Positions 23,475 to 31,721 of a DNA stretch of 37,036 nucleotides are shown one piece after another (within the stretch, counting starts at the first letter, position 1; every line of letters starts with the position of its first letter). The notes beneath the pieces were generated by a model, which searched no databases, was not told the DNA's origin, and saw nothing but the letters and a program-made list of their open reading frames with translations. Source of the DNA: an uncultured Opitutia bacterium (GTDB lineage: Bacteria > Verrucomicrobiota > Verrucomicrobiia > Opitutales > UBA953); the NCBI GenBank assembly GCA_903860195.1, contig CAIOPO010000131.1:1-37036 (forward strand). The letters run 5' to 3'. The position numbers were made by a program, and so were the translations under genes.

Positions 23475-24980
23475 ATGGCCGAAAAGACCGACAAGATGGA
23501 TTCCATCATCAACCTGTGCAAGCGGCGCGGGTTCGTCTTCCCTTCCTCCGACATCTACGGCGGGTTCAACGGCTTCTTCGACTACGGCCCCCTCGGCGTC
23601 GAGCTGAAGAACAACATCAAGCAGGCGTGGTGGCAGGACTTCGTGCACCGCCGCGACGACATCGTCGGCCTCGACTCCTCCATCATCCACCATCCGACCA
23701 CCTGGAAGGCCTCCGGCCACGTCGACAACTTCACCGACCCCCTCGTCGACTGCAAGGAGTCGAAGATGCGCTACCGCGCGGACCAGCTGTTCTTCGCCCC
23801 GGTGCGCGTCGCCGGCGAGACCATCGGGTACGTCTCGCTGCTGGAGGCGGAGGGCATGCAGGCGAAGGCCGAGGAGCTGGCCGCCGACCTCAAGCGCAAG
23901 CTCGCGAAGCAGGGCGCGATGGAGCCCGTCGTGCTCCGTGACTACACCGAGGCGAAGCCCGAGGAGCACGCCCTCATACCTTCGCCCGCCACCGGCAAGC
24001 CCGGTTCCCTCACGCCGCCCCGCTCCTTCAACATGATGTTCCAGACCTACGTCGGGGCCATGCAGGACGCCTCGGCCACGGCCTACCTTCGTCCGGAGAC
24101 GGCGCAGGGCATCTTCATCAATTTCAAGAACGTCGTCGACACGGGCCGGGTGAAGCTGCCCTTCGGCATCGCCCAGGTCGGCAAGGCCTTTCGCAACGAG
24201 ATCAATCCGCGCAACTTCATCTTCCGTTCGCGCGAGTTCGAGCAGATGGAGATCGAATACTTCGTCGCGCCCTCGGCGGACTGGGCCGCGGCGCACCGTG
24301 ACTGGATCGAGTGCTGCCTCGCGTGGTTCGAGTCCATCGGCATCCCCCGCGACAAGCTCTCGCTCTATCCGCATCCCGCCGAGAAGCTGGCCCACTACTC
24401 GAAGGGCACGACGGACATCATGTTCGAGTTCCCCTTCGGCGTGCAGGAGCTCCAGGGCGTGGCCGCGCGCGGCGACTTCGACCTCACGCAGCACAGCCAG
24501 GTCTCCGGCCAGAAGCTGGACTGGTTCGACGAGGCCGCCAAGGCCCGCTTCATCCCCCACGTCATCGAGCCGTCGGTCGGCGTCGACCGCGTGTTCCTCG
24601 CGCTGCTGACGACCGCCTACCACGAGGACGTGGTCGAGGGCGAGGCGCGGACGGTGCTCCGCCTGCCTCCCCGCGTCGCGCCCTACAAGGCCGCGGTCTT
24701 CCCGCTGGTGAAGAACAAGCCCGAGCTCGTCGCCCGCGCCGAGGCGCTCTACCGCCGGCTGCGCCGCCGGTTCAACGTCTTCTATGACGCTTCGGGCGCG
24801 ATCGGCCGCCGCTACCGCCGTCAGGACGAGATCGGCACGCCTTACGGCGTCACCGTCGACTTCGACACGATCGAGAAGGACGCCGGCGTCACCGTGCGCG
24901 ACCGCGACAATCTCTCGCAGGTGCGCATGTCGGAGGACGAGCTGGTCCGCTTCCTCGACGAGAAGGTCAACGGGGCCTGA
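23475..24980 (+). CDS. glyS: Glycyl-tRNA synthetase (dimeric, single-chain class II type)
   Basis: The enzyme charges tRNA-Gly. The 501-residue product is the homodimeric type shared with eukaryotes, archaea and many bacteria, not the alpha2-beta2 form. It shows the N-terminal [23 protein letters not shown], the class II motif 2 region [28 protein letters not shown], the [19 protein letters not shown] segment, and motif 3 [15 protein letters not shown]. The anticodon-binding domain follows from about residue 400 with [18 protein letters not shown] and the [21 protein letters not shown] segment. It follows the MCE gene by 46 bases. Its 3' end overlaps the convergent MurU-AmgK gene by 14 bases. 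Confidence 0.97.
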   Translation: MAEKTDKMDSIINLCKRRGFVFPSSDIYGGFNGFFDYGPLGVELKNNIKQAWWQDFVHRRDDIVGLDSSIIHHPTTWKASGHVDNFTDPLVDCKESKMRYRADQLFFAPVRVAGETIGYVSLLEAEGMQAKAEELAADLKRKLAKQGAMEPVVLRDYTEAKPEEHALIPSPATGKPGSLTPPRSFNMMFQTYVGAMQDASATAYLRPETAQGIFINFKNVVDTGRVKLPFGIAQVGKAFRNEINPRNFIFRSREFEQMEIEYFVAPSADWAAAHRDWIECCLAWFESIGIPRDKLSLYPHPAEKLAHYSKGTTDIMFEFPFGVQELQGVAARGDFDLTQHSQVSGQKLDWFDEAAKARFIPHVIEPSVGVDRVFLALLTTAYHEDVVEGEARTVLRLPPRVAPYKAAVFPLVKNKPELVARAEALYRRLRRRFNVFYDASGAIGRRYRRQDEIGTPYGVTVDFDTIEKDAGVTVRDRDNLSQVRMSEDELVRFLDEKVNGA

Positions 24981-26646
24981 CGGCCTCCTCGGCGAGCTCG
25001 GCGGCGAACGCCGCCAGCCGCCTCCGTCCGGCCACGCCGGCCGCGACCGACAGGTTGCGCAGGCCCTGGGGCAGGTGGGCGAGGTATTCCGTGCGGCCCT
25101 TGGCGCGTCCGAGGAATCCGTAGGCCCCGCAGGCCTGCATGAGCCGCTGGGCCGCGGCCGTGTGCAGGAGGCGCGTGAACTCGTCGCGCGAGCCCTTCCA
25201 CCCGGAGGCCTCGCGGGCATGGTCCTCAAGGTCCACGCGCCAGAGCTGCATGTCGGGCCGGGTCAGGTAGGGGTCGAAGGCGAGCGAGGCGAAGTCATAA
25301 GCCGCGCATCCCAGGCGCAGGCCCTGGAGGTCGATGAGCCACGCCCGTCCGTCTCGCACCATCACGTTCTGGGACTGCAGGTCGCGGTGGAGGGTGACTG
25401 ACGGCTGCGCGGACAGTTCGGCCGCCAAGGATTCCGCCTCCCGCAGGACGGCCTGGTCCGGCTTCCGCCGCCCCGTGGCGTTCTCCAGGAAATATTGCCG
25501 CTCCCAACGGTAGAGCCCTTCGCCGAAGGGCTCCATCAGCGTGACGCCGGCGGTGGCCGCCGGGCCGTCACGATGCAGCCGTGCGGCCTGCTCCACGGCG
25601 TCGGCGAAGGCGGACCAGGGGAAGGCCGGCTGCTGCGCCAAAGTCCAGAGGTCCGTGCCGCCCAGGTCCTCGAGGAGCAGCGTGCCCGCCTCGCGGTCCT
25701 CCGCGAGCACGGCGGGGGCGTTGATGCCGGCCCCGCGGAGCGCGGAGCAGATCGCGCCGTAGCCGAGGTTCTCCGGCCGGCTGTCATCGTAGACGCAGAG
25801 CACGGCCGGTTCGCCGGCGGCCGTGCGCACGCGGTGGAAACGGCGACCCGAGCCGCCCTTGAGCACCGCTCCGCCCTCGACCGGCAGGCATCCGTGCAGG
25901 GCGGCCGCGGCGCTGACGTCGAGGGAGCCCCGCGCGGGCCGCTCCAGCCGCGCGCGCACGGCCGCGTATTCCTCGGCCGTGCCGAGGTCGTGCCATTCTT
26001 CGGAGCGGTCAAGGAAGCCTTGTACGGAGCCGCGTGCCTCCGAGACACGACGGAGGAAATGCTCGACGAGGGACTCCTTGCGGAGCGGCACCCCGCGCGC
26101 GAATTCCGCGGTCACGACGCACACGCCGGTGTACTGGTAGGGGCGGTCCGCCGAGCCGAGCCGGTCCCGCAGGTCGGTCACGTCGCCCTCGTCGGTGATG
26201 CGCACGTTCGCGTTCGGGCCGTCCTCGCGGACCACGAGGGTGGCTTCGGCGCGGTTGGCCCGATGATGCGCGGCGGCGGCGGCGATGTCGCACGAGCAGA
26301 GGATGTCCCCGTTCCAGATGACCAGGTCGCGGTCCTCCGGTCCGAGCAGCGGGGCGACGTTGGCGAGTCCGCCGCCGGTCTCGAGCAGTTCGGGCTCATG
26401 CACGAGGAGCACCTCGGCCTCCCGCCACCGTCCTTCCGGGAAGGCGGCGGTCCACGCCTCGGCCGCATGGTGGGTGTTGATGATGAAGCGGCGCGTCCCC
26501 GCCGCGAACAGCCTCTGCATCGCCCGTTCGACCATCGGCCTGCCGCCGATCGGCAGGAGCGGCTTGGGGGTGCGTTCGGTCAGGGGCCGCAGGCGCGTCC
26601 CGAGTCCGGCTCCCAGGATGAAGGCCGTGCGCGGGAAATCAGCCAT
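24967..26646 (-). CDS. Fused MurNAc-1-phosphate uridylyltransferase and sugar kinase (MurU-AmgK)
   Basis: In Pseudomonas, AmgK phosphorylates the anomeric position of MurNAc/GlcNAc and MurU makes UDP-MurNAc, a peptidoglycan recycling route that bypasses fosfomycin-sensitive MurA. Here both activities appear in one 559-residue chain. Residues 1-235 are the nucleotidyltransferase: [24 protein letters not shown] (12-35), [14 protein letters not shown] (88-101), the metal-binding D114 in WNGD and D220 in WHDLGT. Residues about 250-559 are an aminoglycoside-phosphotransferase fold: catalytic HRDLQSQN (H420, D422, N427) and the metal-binding D439 in LIDLQG. No stop or frame change separates the parts. 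The start overlaps the Fur-family gene by eight bases. Exact sugar specificity is inferred. Confidence 0.85.
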   Translation of the reverse strand: MADFPRTAFILGAGLGTRLRPLTERTPKPLLPIGGRPMVERAMQRLFAAGTRRFIINTHHAAEAWTAAFPEGRWREAEVLLVHEPELLETGGGLANVAPLLGPEDRDLVIWNGDILCSCDIAAAAAHHRANRAEATLVVREDGPNANVRITDEGDVTDLRDRLGSADRPYQYTGVCVVTAEFARGVPLRKESLVEHFLRRVSEARGSVQGFLDRSEEWHDLGTAEEYAAVRARLERPARGSLDVSAAAALHGCLPVEGGAVLKGGSGRRFHRVRTAAGEPAVLCVYDDSRPENLGYGAICSALRGAGINAPAVLAEDREAGTLLLEDLGGTDLWTLAQQPAFPWSAFADAVEQAARLHRDGPAATAGVTLMEPFGEGLYRWERQYFLENATGRRKPDQAVLREAESLAAELSAQPSVTLHRDLQSQNVMVRDGRAWLIDLQGLRLGCAAYDFASLAFDPYLTRPDMQLWRVDLEDHAREASGWKGSRDEFTRLLHTAAAQRLMQACGAYGFLGRAKGRTEYLAHLPQGLRNLSVAAGVAGRRRLAAFAAELAEEAVRPR

Positions 26647-27103
26647 GGGCCGCGCAGCCGGGGCAGATGCCGTAGATCTCCATCACGTGCGTCAGGTCGG
26701 CGTAGCCTTTGGCGCGGGCGGCCGCCTCGATCTTCGAGGTGTCGCATCCGGGCAGGCGTTCGATCCTTCCGCACTTCCTGCACACCACGTGGTGGTGATG
26801 GTGCCCCGTCGCCAGGGCGTAGAGCGTGCGGCCGCGTTCCATGGGATGACGTTGGACGACGCCCGCCTCCTCCAGCGCGCCCAGGCTGCGGTAGGCGGTG
26901 ACGAGGTCCAGGGCTCCGTGGCCGGCCAGGCGGTGGACGTCCTCGGCGCTGAGGGGTTCGGCGGATTCGGCCAGCACCCTGAGGAGGTTCAGACGGGGGG
27001 CGGTCACGCGGAGAGACTTCTCCTTCATCCGGGCCACGGCCGCCTCGACGCGCCGGGAGGCGTCGCCGCAGCAGCCGTCTTCATGGCTGTGGCCGTGGGA
27101 CAT
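26639..27103 (-). CDS. Fur-family transcriptional regulator
   Basis: The 154-residue product has the Fur winged-helix domain (about 22-95, RVTAPRLNLLRVLAESAEPLSAEDVHRLA and LDLVTAYRSLGALEEAGVVQR) and a dimerisation domain with two CxxC zinc sites, C108/C111 and C147/C150. A run of five histidines (101-105) precedes the first CxxC, and the N-terminus is His/Cys-rich (HGHSHEDGCC). This resembles Zur- or PerR-type members more than classical Fur, but the regulated metal cannot be settled by eye. The ATG at 27103 is the start that gives this N-terminus; the frame is open far upstream across metX only as a shadow. Its stop overlaps the start of the MurU-AmgK gene by eight bases, so the two are cotranscribed. 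Confidence 0.9.
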   Translation of the reverse strand: MSHGHSHEDGCCGDASRRVEAAVARMKEKSLRVTAPRLNLLRVLAESAEPLSAEDVHRLAGHGALDLVTAYRSLGALEEAGVVQRHPMERGRTLYALATGHHHHHVVCRKCGRIERLPGCDTSKIEAAARAKGYADLTHVMEIYGICPGCAAHG

Positions 27104-27193
27104 GAGGCGGAGGTTCTCGGCGGCGGTATGACGTGGCAACACCGAATGGCCACTTGCCTCCGTGGGCGGTCGGGATTGGACTGCCTCCGCTCC
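27104..27193. promoter_or_regulatory. Divergent control region between the Fur-family gene and metX
   Basis: This 90-base region must hold both promoters. It contains overlapping inverted repeats: GTGGC (27133-27137) with GCCAC (27149-27153), and GGCAA (27135-27139) with TTGCC (27154-27158), which share bases and are mutually exclusive as RNA helices. An outer GGAGG/CCTCC pair encloses them. No known riboswitch consensus was recognised, and no Shine-Dalgarno site precedes metX. It may be a Fur-family operator. Confidence 0.4.
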
Positions 27194-28315
27194 ATGTCCG
27201 ACCCGAAGTCCCAGCCCGCCGTTCGGGAGCTCCCGTCGCCCGTTCCCCGGGATTTCGTCTCCGCCGAGCCGTTTCCTCTGGAGCTGGGCGGCGAGCTGGC
27301 CGGACTCACGCTCCGCTATGAGACCTACGGCACGCTCCTGCCCGACGCCTCCAACGCCATCCTCGTCCCGCACGCCCTGAGCGGAGACCATCACGTGGCG
27401 GGACGTCACTCGCCGTCCGACCGCAAGCCCGGCTGGTGGGACCATTACGTCGGACCCGGCAAGGCGGTGGACACCGACCGCTTCTTCGTCATCGGCATGA
27501 ACTGTCCCGGGGGCTGTCGCGGCTCCACCGGCCCTCTCTCGACGGACCCCCGCACCGGCGCGCCCTACGGCGGATTCTTTCCCGAGATCACCCTCGGTGA
27601 CATCGTCCGCGCCCAGCGTCTGCTCGTCCGTCATCTCGGCATCAGCCGTCTCCATGCCGTGGTCGGCGGCTCGATGGGCGGCATGCAGGCGTTGCTGTGG
27701 TCCGCCGACTACCCGGCGGAAGTCGGGCGGATCGGCGTGCTGGCGGCCGGCCTCAGCCAGTCTCCGATGGCGATCGCGCTCAACGCCGTCTCGCGGGCCT
27801 GCGTCGAACGCGACCCCGGATTCCGCGGGGGACATTACCGTCCTGGCGAGGGCCCCGTCTCGGGCCTGGCCGTGGGGCGCATGCTGGCGCACATCAGCTA
27901 CCTGTCCTCGGCCGCCTTCGACCAGAAGTTCGGACGCGCCGTCGTCCCCGGCGCCGCTCCGGGTGATCCGGTGCACTGGCAGGTCGAGAGCTATCTCGAG
28001 CACCAGGGCCGCTCCTTCGTCGAACGTTTCGACGCCAACAGCTGGCTGCGCATCACCCGCGCCGTCGACCGTTTCGACCTGACCGCCCGAGCCGCCGCCG
28101 GCACGCTGTTCCGCGCCGACGGTCCGGAACTGCTCGCCGTGGGCTTCTCCAGCGACTGGCTCTATCCCACCAGCGAGCTCCGCATGCTGATGGCCGCCGC
28201 CGCGGCCGCGGGCGTGAACGCCGCCTACCATGAGGTCGTGACCGACGCCGGTCATGACGGCTTCCTGCTGCCCGACAAGGGCCTGTCCGTGCGCCTCAAC
28301 GCCTTCCTCGGCTGA
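27194..28315 (+). CDS. metX: Homoserine O-acyltransferase
   Basis: MetX activates homoserine with an acyl-CoA for methionine synthesis. The 373-residue alpha/beta-hydrolase has the nucleophile S160 in VGGSMGGMQ, D321 in FSSDWLYP and H354 in AGHDGF as the catalytic triad, plus the family segments PHALSGDHHVAG and NCPGGCRGSTGP. Acetyl-CoA is the usual donor, but some MetX proteins use succinyl-CoA, and this was not resolved. The ATG at 27194 starts just before the conserved core; a long open frame upstream is on the opposite side of the Fur gene and not coding. Its TGA abuts the convergent cardiolipin synthase stop, forming TGATCA. Confidence 0.95.
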   Translation: MSDPKSQPAVRELPSPVPRDFVSAEPFPLELGGELAGLTLRYETYGTLLPDASNAILVPHALSGDHHVAGRHSPSDRKPGWWDHYVGPGKAVDTDRFFVIGMNCPGGCRGSTGPLSTDPRTGAPYGGFFPEITLGDIVRAQRLLVRHLGISRLHAVVGGSMGGMQALLWSADYPAEVGRIGVLAAGLSQSPMAIALNAVSRACVERDPGFRGGHYRPGEGPVSGLAVGRMLAHISYLSSAAFDQKFGRAVVPGAAPGDPVHWQVESYLEHQGRSFVERFDANSWLRITRAVDRFDLTARAAAGTLFRADGPELLAVGFSSDWLYPTSELRMLMAAAAAAGVNAAYHEVVTDAGHDGFLLPDKGLSVRLNAFLG

Positions 28316-29761
28316 TCAGAGCAGCGGCGCGAGCACCCGCGAAACGGCCTCCACCGCCCGCCCGAACCGCGTGCGGCTCCGACGGTAGAGGTCCTCCGAG
28401 TAGTCGCCGCATTCCGCCGCCAGGCCGTCGACATACGCCGAGATTTCCGCGACGGCCGCCGGGCCCCTGACCACTGCGGCGATCTCGTAGTTCAGGAACA
28501 GCGACCGCATGTCCAGGTTCGCCGACCCGATCACGGCCGCTTCGCCGTCGACGAGGGTCAGTTTGGCGTGCAGCACGCCGGGGCCGTAGAAGAGCACTTC
28601 GCCGCCGGCCTCACGGAAGGTCCGCAGGTGCCAGCGTCGCGCGAAGTCCACCAGCCGGTGGTCCGAACGGCGCGGCACGATGAGCCGCACATGCCTGCCG
28701 GCCCGGGCGGCGGCGAGCAGCAGCGAGAAGAGCATGCGGTCCGGCACGAAGTAGGGCGTGACCACCGTGATGCTCCGGCGTGCCGAGGAGAAAAGACGGA
28801 CGTAGGTCTCCCAGAGCGGGTCTTCGCGGCAGTCCGGCCCGGACGCCACGATTTCGGCCCGGCTCGCCCCGGCCGCGGCCGGACGCTCGCGCAGCAGGGC
28901 CTCGTGCGCCGAAGGGTTCTCGTCGGTGGCCTGGCACCAGTCGGCGATGAAGACCTGCTCCAGCGCGCCGGCGGCGGGCCCCTCGATGAGGAACGAGCAG
29001 TCGCGGAACCTGCGGCGCGAGGGCGTCTCCCCCATGTAGTCGAGCCCGAGGTTCTGTCCGCCGATGACCGCCCGTTCGCCGTCGAAGATCGCGATCTTGC
29101 GGTGGTTCCTCCAGTTCGCCGAGCCTTTGCCTTGGAACGGCAGGACGGGGTTGAAGCGGGCCACCCGGCCTCCCGCGTTGCGCAGCGGACGGCAGAGCGC
29201 CAGCGGCACGCCCCAGCTGCCGACCGCGTCGACGAGCAGGCGCACCTCGACGCCCTCCTTCGCCCTGCGTGCCAGCAGTCCGACGAGCTCGCGTCCCACC
29301 CGGTCCGCGGAGAGGATGTACGTGGAGACGTGGATGCGCCGGCGGGCCGCGGCGATCTGGGAGCGAAGCTCGCGCAGGACTTCCGCGCCGTCGCGGTCCC
29401 CCAGCAGCCGCACCCGGTTGCCTTCGGCCTCGGGGTCTCCGCCCAGCGAGCGGGCCAGCCGGTTGACCTCCCGCTTGGCCGCCGCCAGCGCGCCGTGCTT
29501 GCGTCCGCCGAACAGGAACACCACCGCCGCGGTGGTCCGGGGCGCCAGCCATGCGAGCGGTCCCCACAGCAGCAGGTAGACCGCGGAGGTCCGGGCGGAG
29601 AGCACCCGCCAGGTGACGAAGGCGGCGCAGGCGGCGTCGATCGCCAGGGCCGCCCACGGCAGCCGTTCGTCCGCGCCGGAGAAGGAGAACGCGGCCACGG
29701 CCGCGAGCGCCAACGCGGCGCGCAGGGCGAAGCTGCGGTATCCACGCGCGCGGGAGGCCAT
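28316..29761 (-). CDS. Cardiolipin synthase (phospholipase D superfamily)
   Basis: The enzyme joins phosphatidyl groups to make cardiolipin in the inner membrane. The 481-residue product has hydrophobic N-terminal segments (about 11-28, 35-54 and 59-84) and two HKD motifs. The first is HRKIAIFD (H220, K222, D227) followed by GGQNLGLDYMG; the second is HAKLTLVD (H398, K400, D405) followed by GSANLDMRS. The order and length fit the ClsA/ClsB group. The gene lies downstream of the rpsA terminator on the same strand, so it needs its own promoter, though none is obvious in the short gap. It ends base-to-base with metX. Confidence 0.9.
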   Translation of the reverse strand: MASRARGYRSFALRAALALAAVAAFSFSGADERLPWAALAIDAACAAFVTWRVLSARTSAVYLLLWGPLAWLAPRTTAAVVFLFGGRKHGALAAAKREVNRLARSLGGDPEAEGNRVRLLGDRDGAEVLRELRSQIAAARRRIHVSTYILSADRVGRELVGLLARRAKEGVEVRLLVDAVGSWGVPLALCRPLRNAGGRVARFNPVLPFQGKGSANWRNHRKIAIFDGERAVIGGQNLGLDYMGETPSRRRFRDCSFLIEGPAAGALEQVFIADWCQATDENPSAHEALLRERPAAAGASRAEIVASGPDCREDPLWETYVRLFSSARRSITVVTPYFVPDRMLFSLLLAAARAGRHVRLIVPRRSDHRLVDFARRWHLRTFREAGGEVLFYGPGVLHAKLTLVDGEAAVIGSANLDMRSLFLNYEIAAVVRGPAAVAEISAYVDGLAAECGDYSEDLYRRSRTRFGRAVEAVSRVLAPLL

Positions 29762-29796
29762 GGTCCCAGCCTAGGCGCCGGTCGGCGGTTGGGCAC

Positions 29797-29824
29797 AAAA
29801 AAAGACCCCGGTGTCCCGGGGTCT
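29797..29824 (-). terminator. Intrinsic terminator after rpsA
   Basis: AGACCCCGG (29803-29811) pairs perfectly with CCGGGGTCT (29816-29824) around a 4-base loop. On the minus strand the 9-bp stem is followed by seven T residues (29803-29797). It lies 22 bases after the rpsA stop codon and is the clearest terminator in the window, together with the one after rplT. Confidence 0.92.
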
Positions 29825-29845
29825 GTCTGGCGTCTTGCGGACCGC

Positions 29846-31564
29846 TCAGTTGCCGGCCTTGTCGAGCAGGTCGCCGAGGCTGTTGAAGTCCCCGCTTCCG
29901 GAGGACGAGCTCGAGGAGCCCGAGGACGAGGACGTCGGGGCGCCGCCGGTGGACGGTCCCTTGATGCGCTCGTAGCTCGAGATCTCGGCCTGCAGACGGT
30001 CGGCGTCGTAGTTCGCCGCCTTGATCGAGAGGCCGATGCGGCGGTCCTCCTTGTCGATCTTGATGACGCGGGCCGTGACCTCCTGGCCGACCTTGACGAC
30101 GTCCTTGACGTTCTCGACCCGCTGTTCGGCGAGCTGCGAGACGTGCACCAGGCCGTCGATCTCGTCGGAGAGCTCCACGAAGGCGCCGAAGTTGGCGATC
30201 TTGGAGACCTTGCCGGTCACCAGGTCGCCGATGCGGAACTTGCGGTCGATCTCGCTCCAAGGGTCGGTCTGGGTCTGCTTCACGCCGAGGGAGATGCGCT
30301 GCTGGTCGACGTCCACGTCGAGCACGATGGCCTCGACCTCGTCGCCCTTCTTCATCACTTCGGCCGGATTGTTGATGCGACGCGTCCAGCTCATGTCGGA
30401 GACGTGGACCATGCCGTCGATGCCGTCCTCCAGCTCCACGAAGGCGCCGTAGTTGGTGAGATTGCGCACCTTGCCGCGGACGCGGGCGCCCACGGGGTAG
30501 TTGTGGCGGACCTTCTCCCACGGATTGGCCTCGAGCTGGCGGATGCCCAGCGAGATCTTCTGCTCGTCCTTGTTGACGTTGAGGATGACGGCGTCGACCT
30601 CCTGGCCGACCTTGAGGATGTCCGAGGGCTTCTGGACGCGCTTGGTCCAGGAGAGTTCGGAGACGTGCACGAGGCCTTCCACGCCGCCCTCGATCTCGAC
30701 GAAGGCGCCGTAGGCGACGAGGTTGACGACCTTGCCGCGGACCTTCTGGCCGGCGGGGTAGCGCTTCTCGATGCCCTCCCAGGGGTTGGGCTGGGTCTGC
30801 TTGAGGCCCAGGGAGACGCGCTCACGCTCGCGGTCGACTTCGACCACCATGACGGTGATCTCCTCGCCGACCTTGACGACCTCGCTCGGGTGGCCGATGC
30901 GGCCCCAGCTCATGTCGGTGACGTGCAGCAGGCCGTCGAGACCGTCGAGGTCCACGAAGGCGCCGTAGTCGGTGATGTTCTTGACGACGCCGCGGCGCAC
31001 GACGCCGGGCTTGACCTCCTCGAGGAGCTTGCGGCGGCTTTCACCGCGCTGCTCCTCGATGAGCTCGCGGCGCGAGACGACGAGGTTCTTCTTGTCCTTG
31101 TTGATCTTGATGATCTTGAAGTCGAAGGTCTGGCCGACGTAGGGCTCGAGGCTCTTGGGCGGGTTGACGTCGATCTGGGAGGAGGGCATGAACGCGTCGA
31201 CGCCGACGGAGACGATCAGGCCTCCCTTGACGACGGCCTTCACGCGGCCCTGGACGACGCTGCCTTCCTGGCAGTTGGCCTCGATGCTCTCCCACTTGCG
31301 GATCTGCTGGGCGCGGTCGTAGGAGACGGTGGGGGTGCCGTCCTTGTTCTCAAGGCGCTCGAGGTAGACCTCGATCTCGCCGCCGACCTGGACTTCGGCC
31401 ATGTCGGGGAACTCGGACTGGGGGATGAAGCCCTCGGACTTGCCGCTGATGTCGACGACGACGAACTTGTCGTCCCGGATCTCGGTGATCTTCGCCTTCA
31501 CGACGGAGTGGGCCTTGAGCGCGCCGAAGTTGGAGTCGGCGAGCAGTTTTTCCATGATGCTCAT
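29846..31564 (-). CDS. rpsA: 30S ribosomal protein S1
   Basis: S1 binds single-stranded mRNA leaders and helps load them on the 30S subunit. The 572-residue product has six S1/OB repeats, at roughly 20-85, 100-165, 185-255, 270-340, 357-427 and 445-515. The last four are closely similar, each with a YGAFVEL/D...GLVHVSELSW pattern. The C-terminus is a Ser/Gly-rich low-complexity tail with a short conserved-looking SLGDLLDKAGN end. The ATG at 31564 begins MSIMEKLLADSNFG; another lies three codons on. No Shine-Dalgarno site is present; the leader has a C/A-rich stretch (ACACCAACAACAACC), as often seen for S1-dependent mRNAs. It follows the amidase gene after 156 bases. Confidence 0.96.
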   Translation of the reverse strand: MSIMEKLLADSNFGALKAHSVVKAKITEIRDDKFVVVDISGKSEGFIPQSEFPDMAEVQVGGEIEVYLERLENKDGTPTVSYDRAQQIRKWESIEANCQEGSVVQGRVKAVVKGGLIVSVGVDAFMPSSQIDVNPPKSLEPYVGQTFDFKIIKINKDKKNLVVSRRELIEEQRGESRRKLLEEVKPGVVRRGVVKNITDYGAFVDLDGLDGLLHVTDMSWGRIGHPSEVVKVGEEITVMVVEVDRERERVSLGLKQTQPNPWEGIEKRYPAGQKVRGKVVNLVAYGAFVEIEGGVEGLVHVSELSWTKRVQKPSDILKVGQEVDAVILNVNKDEQKISLGIRQLEANPWEKVRHNYPVGARVRGKVRNLTNYGAFVELEDGIDGMVHVSDMSWTRRINNPAEVMKKGDEVEAIVLDVDVDQQRISLGVKQTQTDPWSEIDRKFRIGDLVTGKVSKIANFGAFVELSDEIDGLVHVSQLAEQRVENVKDVVKVGQEVTARVIKIDKEDRRIGLSIKAANYDADRLQAEISSYERIKGPSTGGAPTSSSSGSSSSSSGSGDFNSLGDLLDKAGN

Positions 31565-31707
31565 TGTTTTTTGACTGTTTCTCCCGGTCGTCACTGAGGA
31601 CGGGTCCGGGGTTTGGTTGTTGTTGGTGTTTCCTCCGGGAAGGTCCGCCGACGACGGTCAGCGGGCCCGAAGGAAGTTCGAAAAAACGCCGGCCGGGGGT
31701 CTTGGCA

Positions 31708-31721
31708 AGCCCTTTCGGGCT
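31708..31721 (-). terminator. Short hairpin at the end of the amidase gene
   Basis: Directly at the amidase stop codon the minus strand reads AGCCC-GAAA-GGGCT, a 5-bp stem capped by a GNRA-type GAAA tetraloop. A TTTTTT run lies about 25 bases further downstream and is not adjacent. It may slow or partly end transcription before rpsA; evidence is weak. Confidence 0.3.

Noticed and set aside
23469-25229. A 586-codon minus-strand open frame opposite glyS
   Set aside because: It is antisense to a full-length glycyl-tRNA synthetase and crosses into the MurU-AmgK gene in a different frame; no conserved content.
27104-27193. A SAM-type riboswitch upstream of metX
   Set aside because: The region is short and none of the known SAM riboswitch core sequences could be recognised; only inverted repeats are seen.
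29846-31564. Internal DNA repetition in rpsA considered as a repeat array
   Set aside because: The repetition follows the S1 domain units at protein level and the DNA copies are well diverged; it is domain duplication, not a nucleotide repeat element.
28568-31597. A 1009-codon open frame on the plus strand opposite cardiolipin synthase and rpsA
   Set aside because: It runs antisense to two well-recognised genes and across the rpsA terminator, is rich in Val, Asp, Leu and Gly as expected from complement of GC-rich codons, and matches no known domain.
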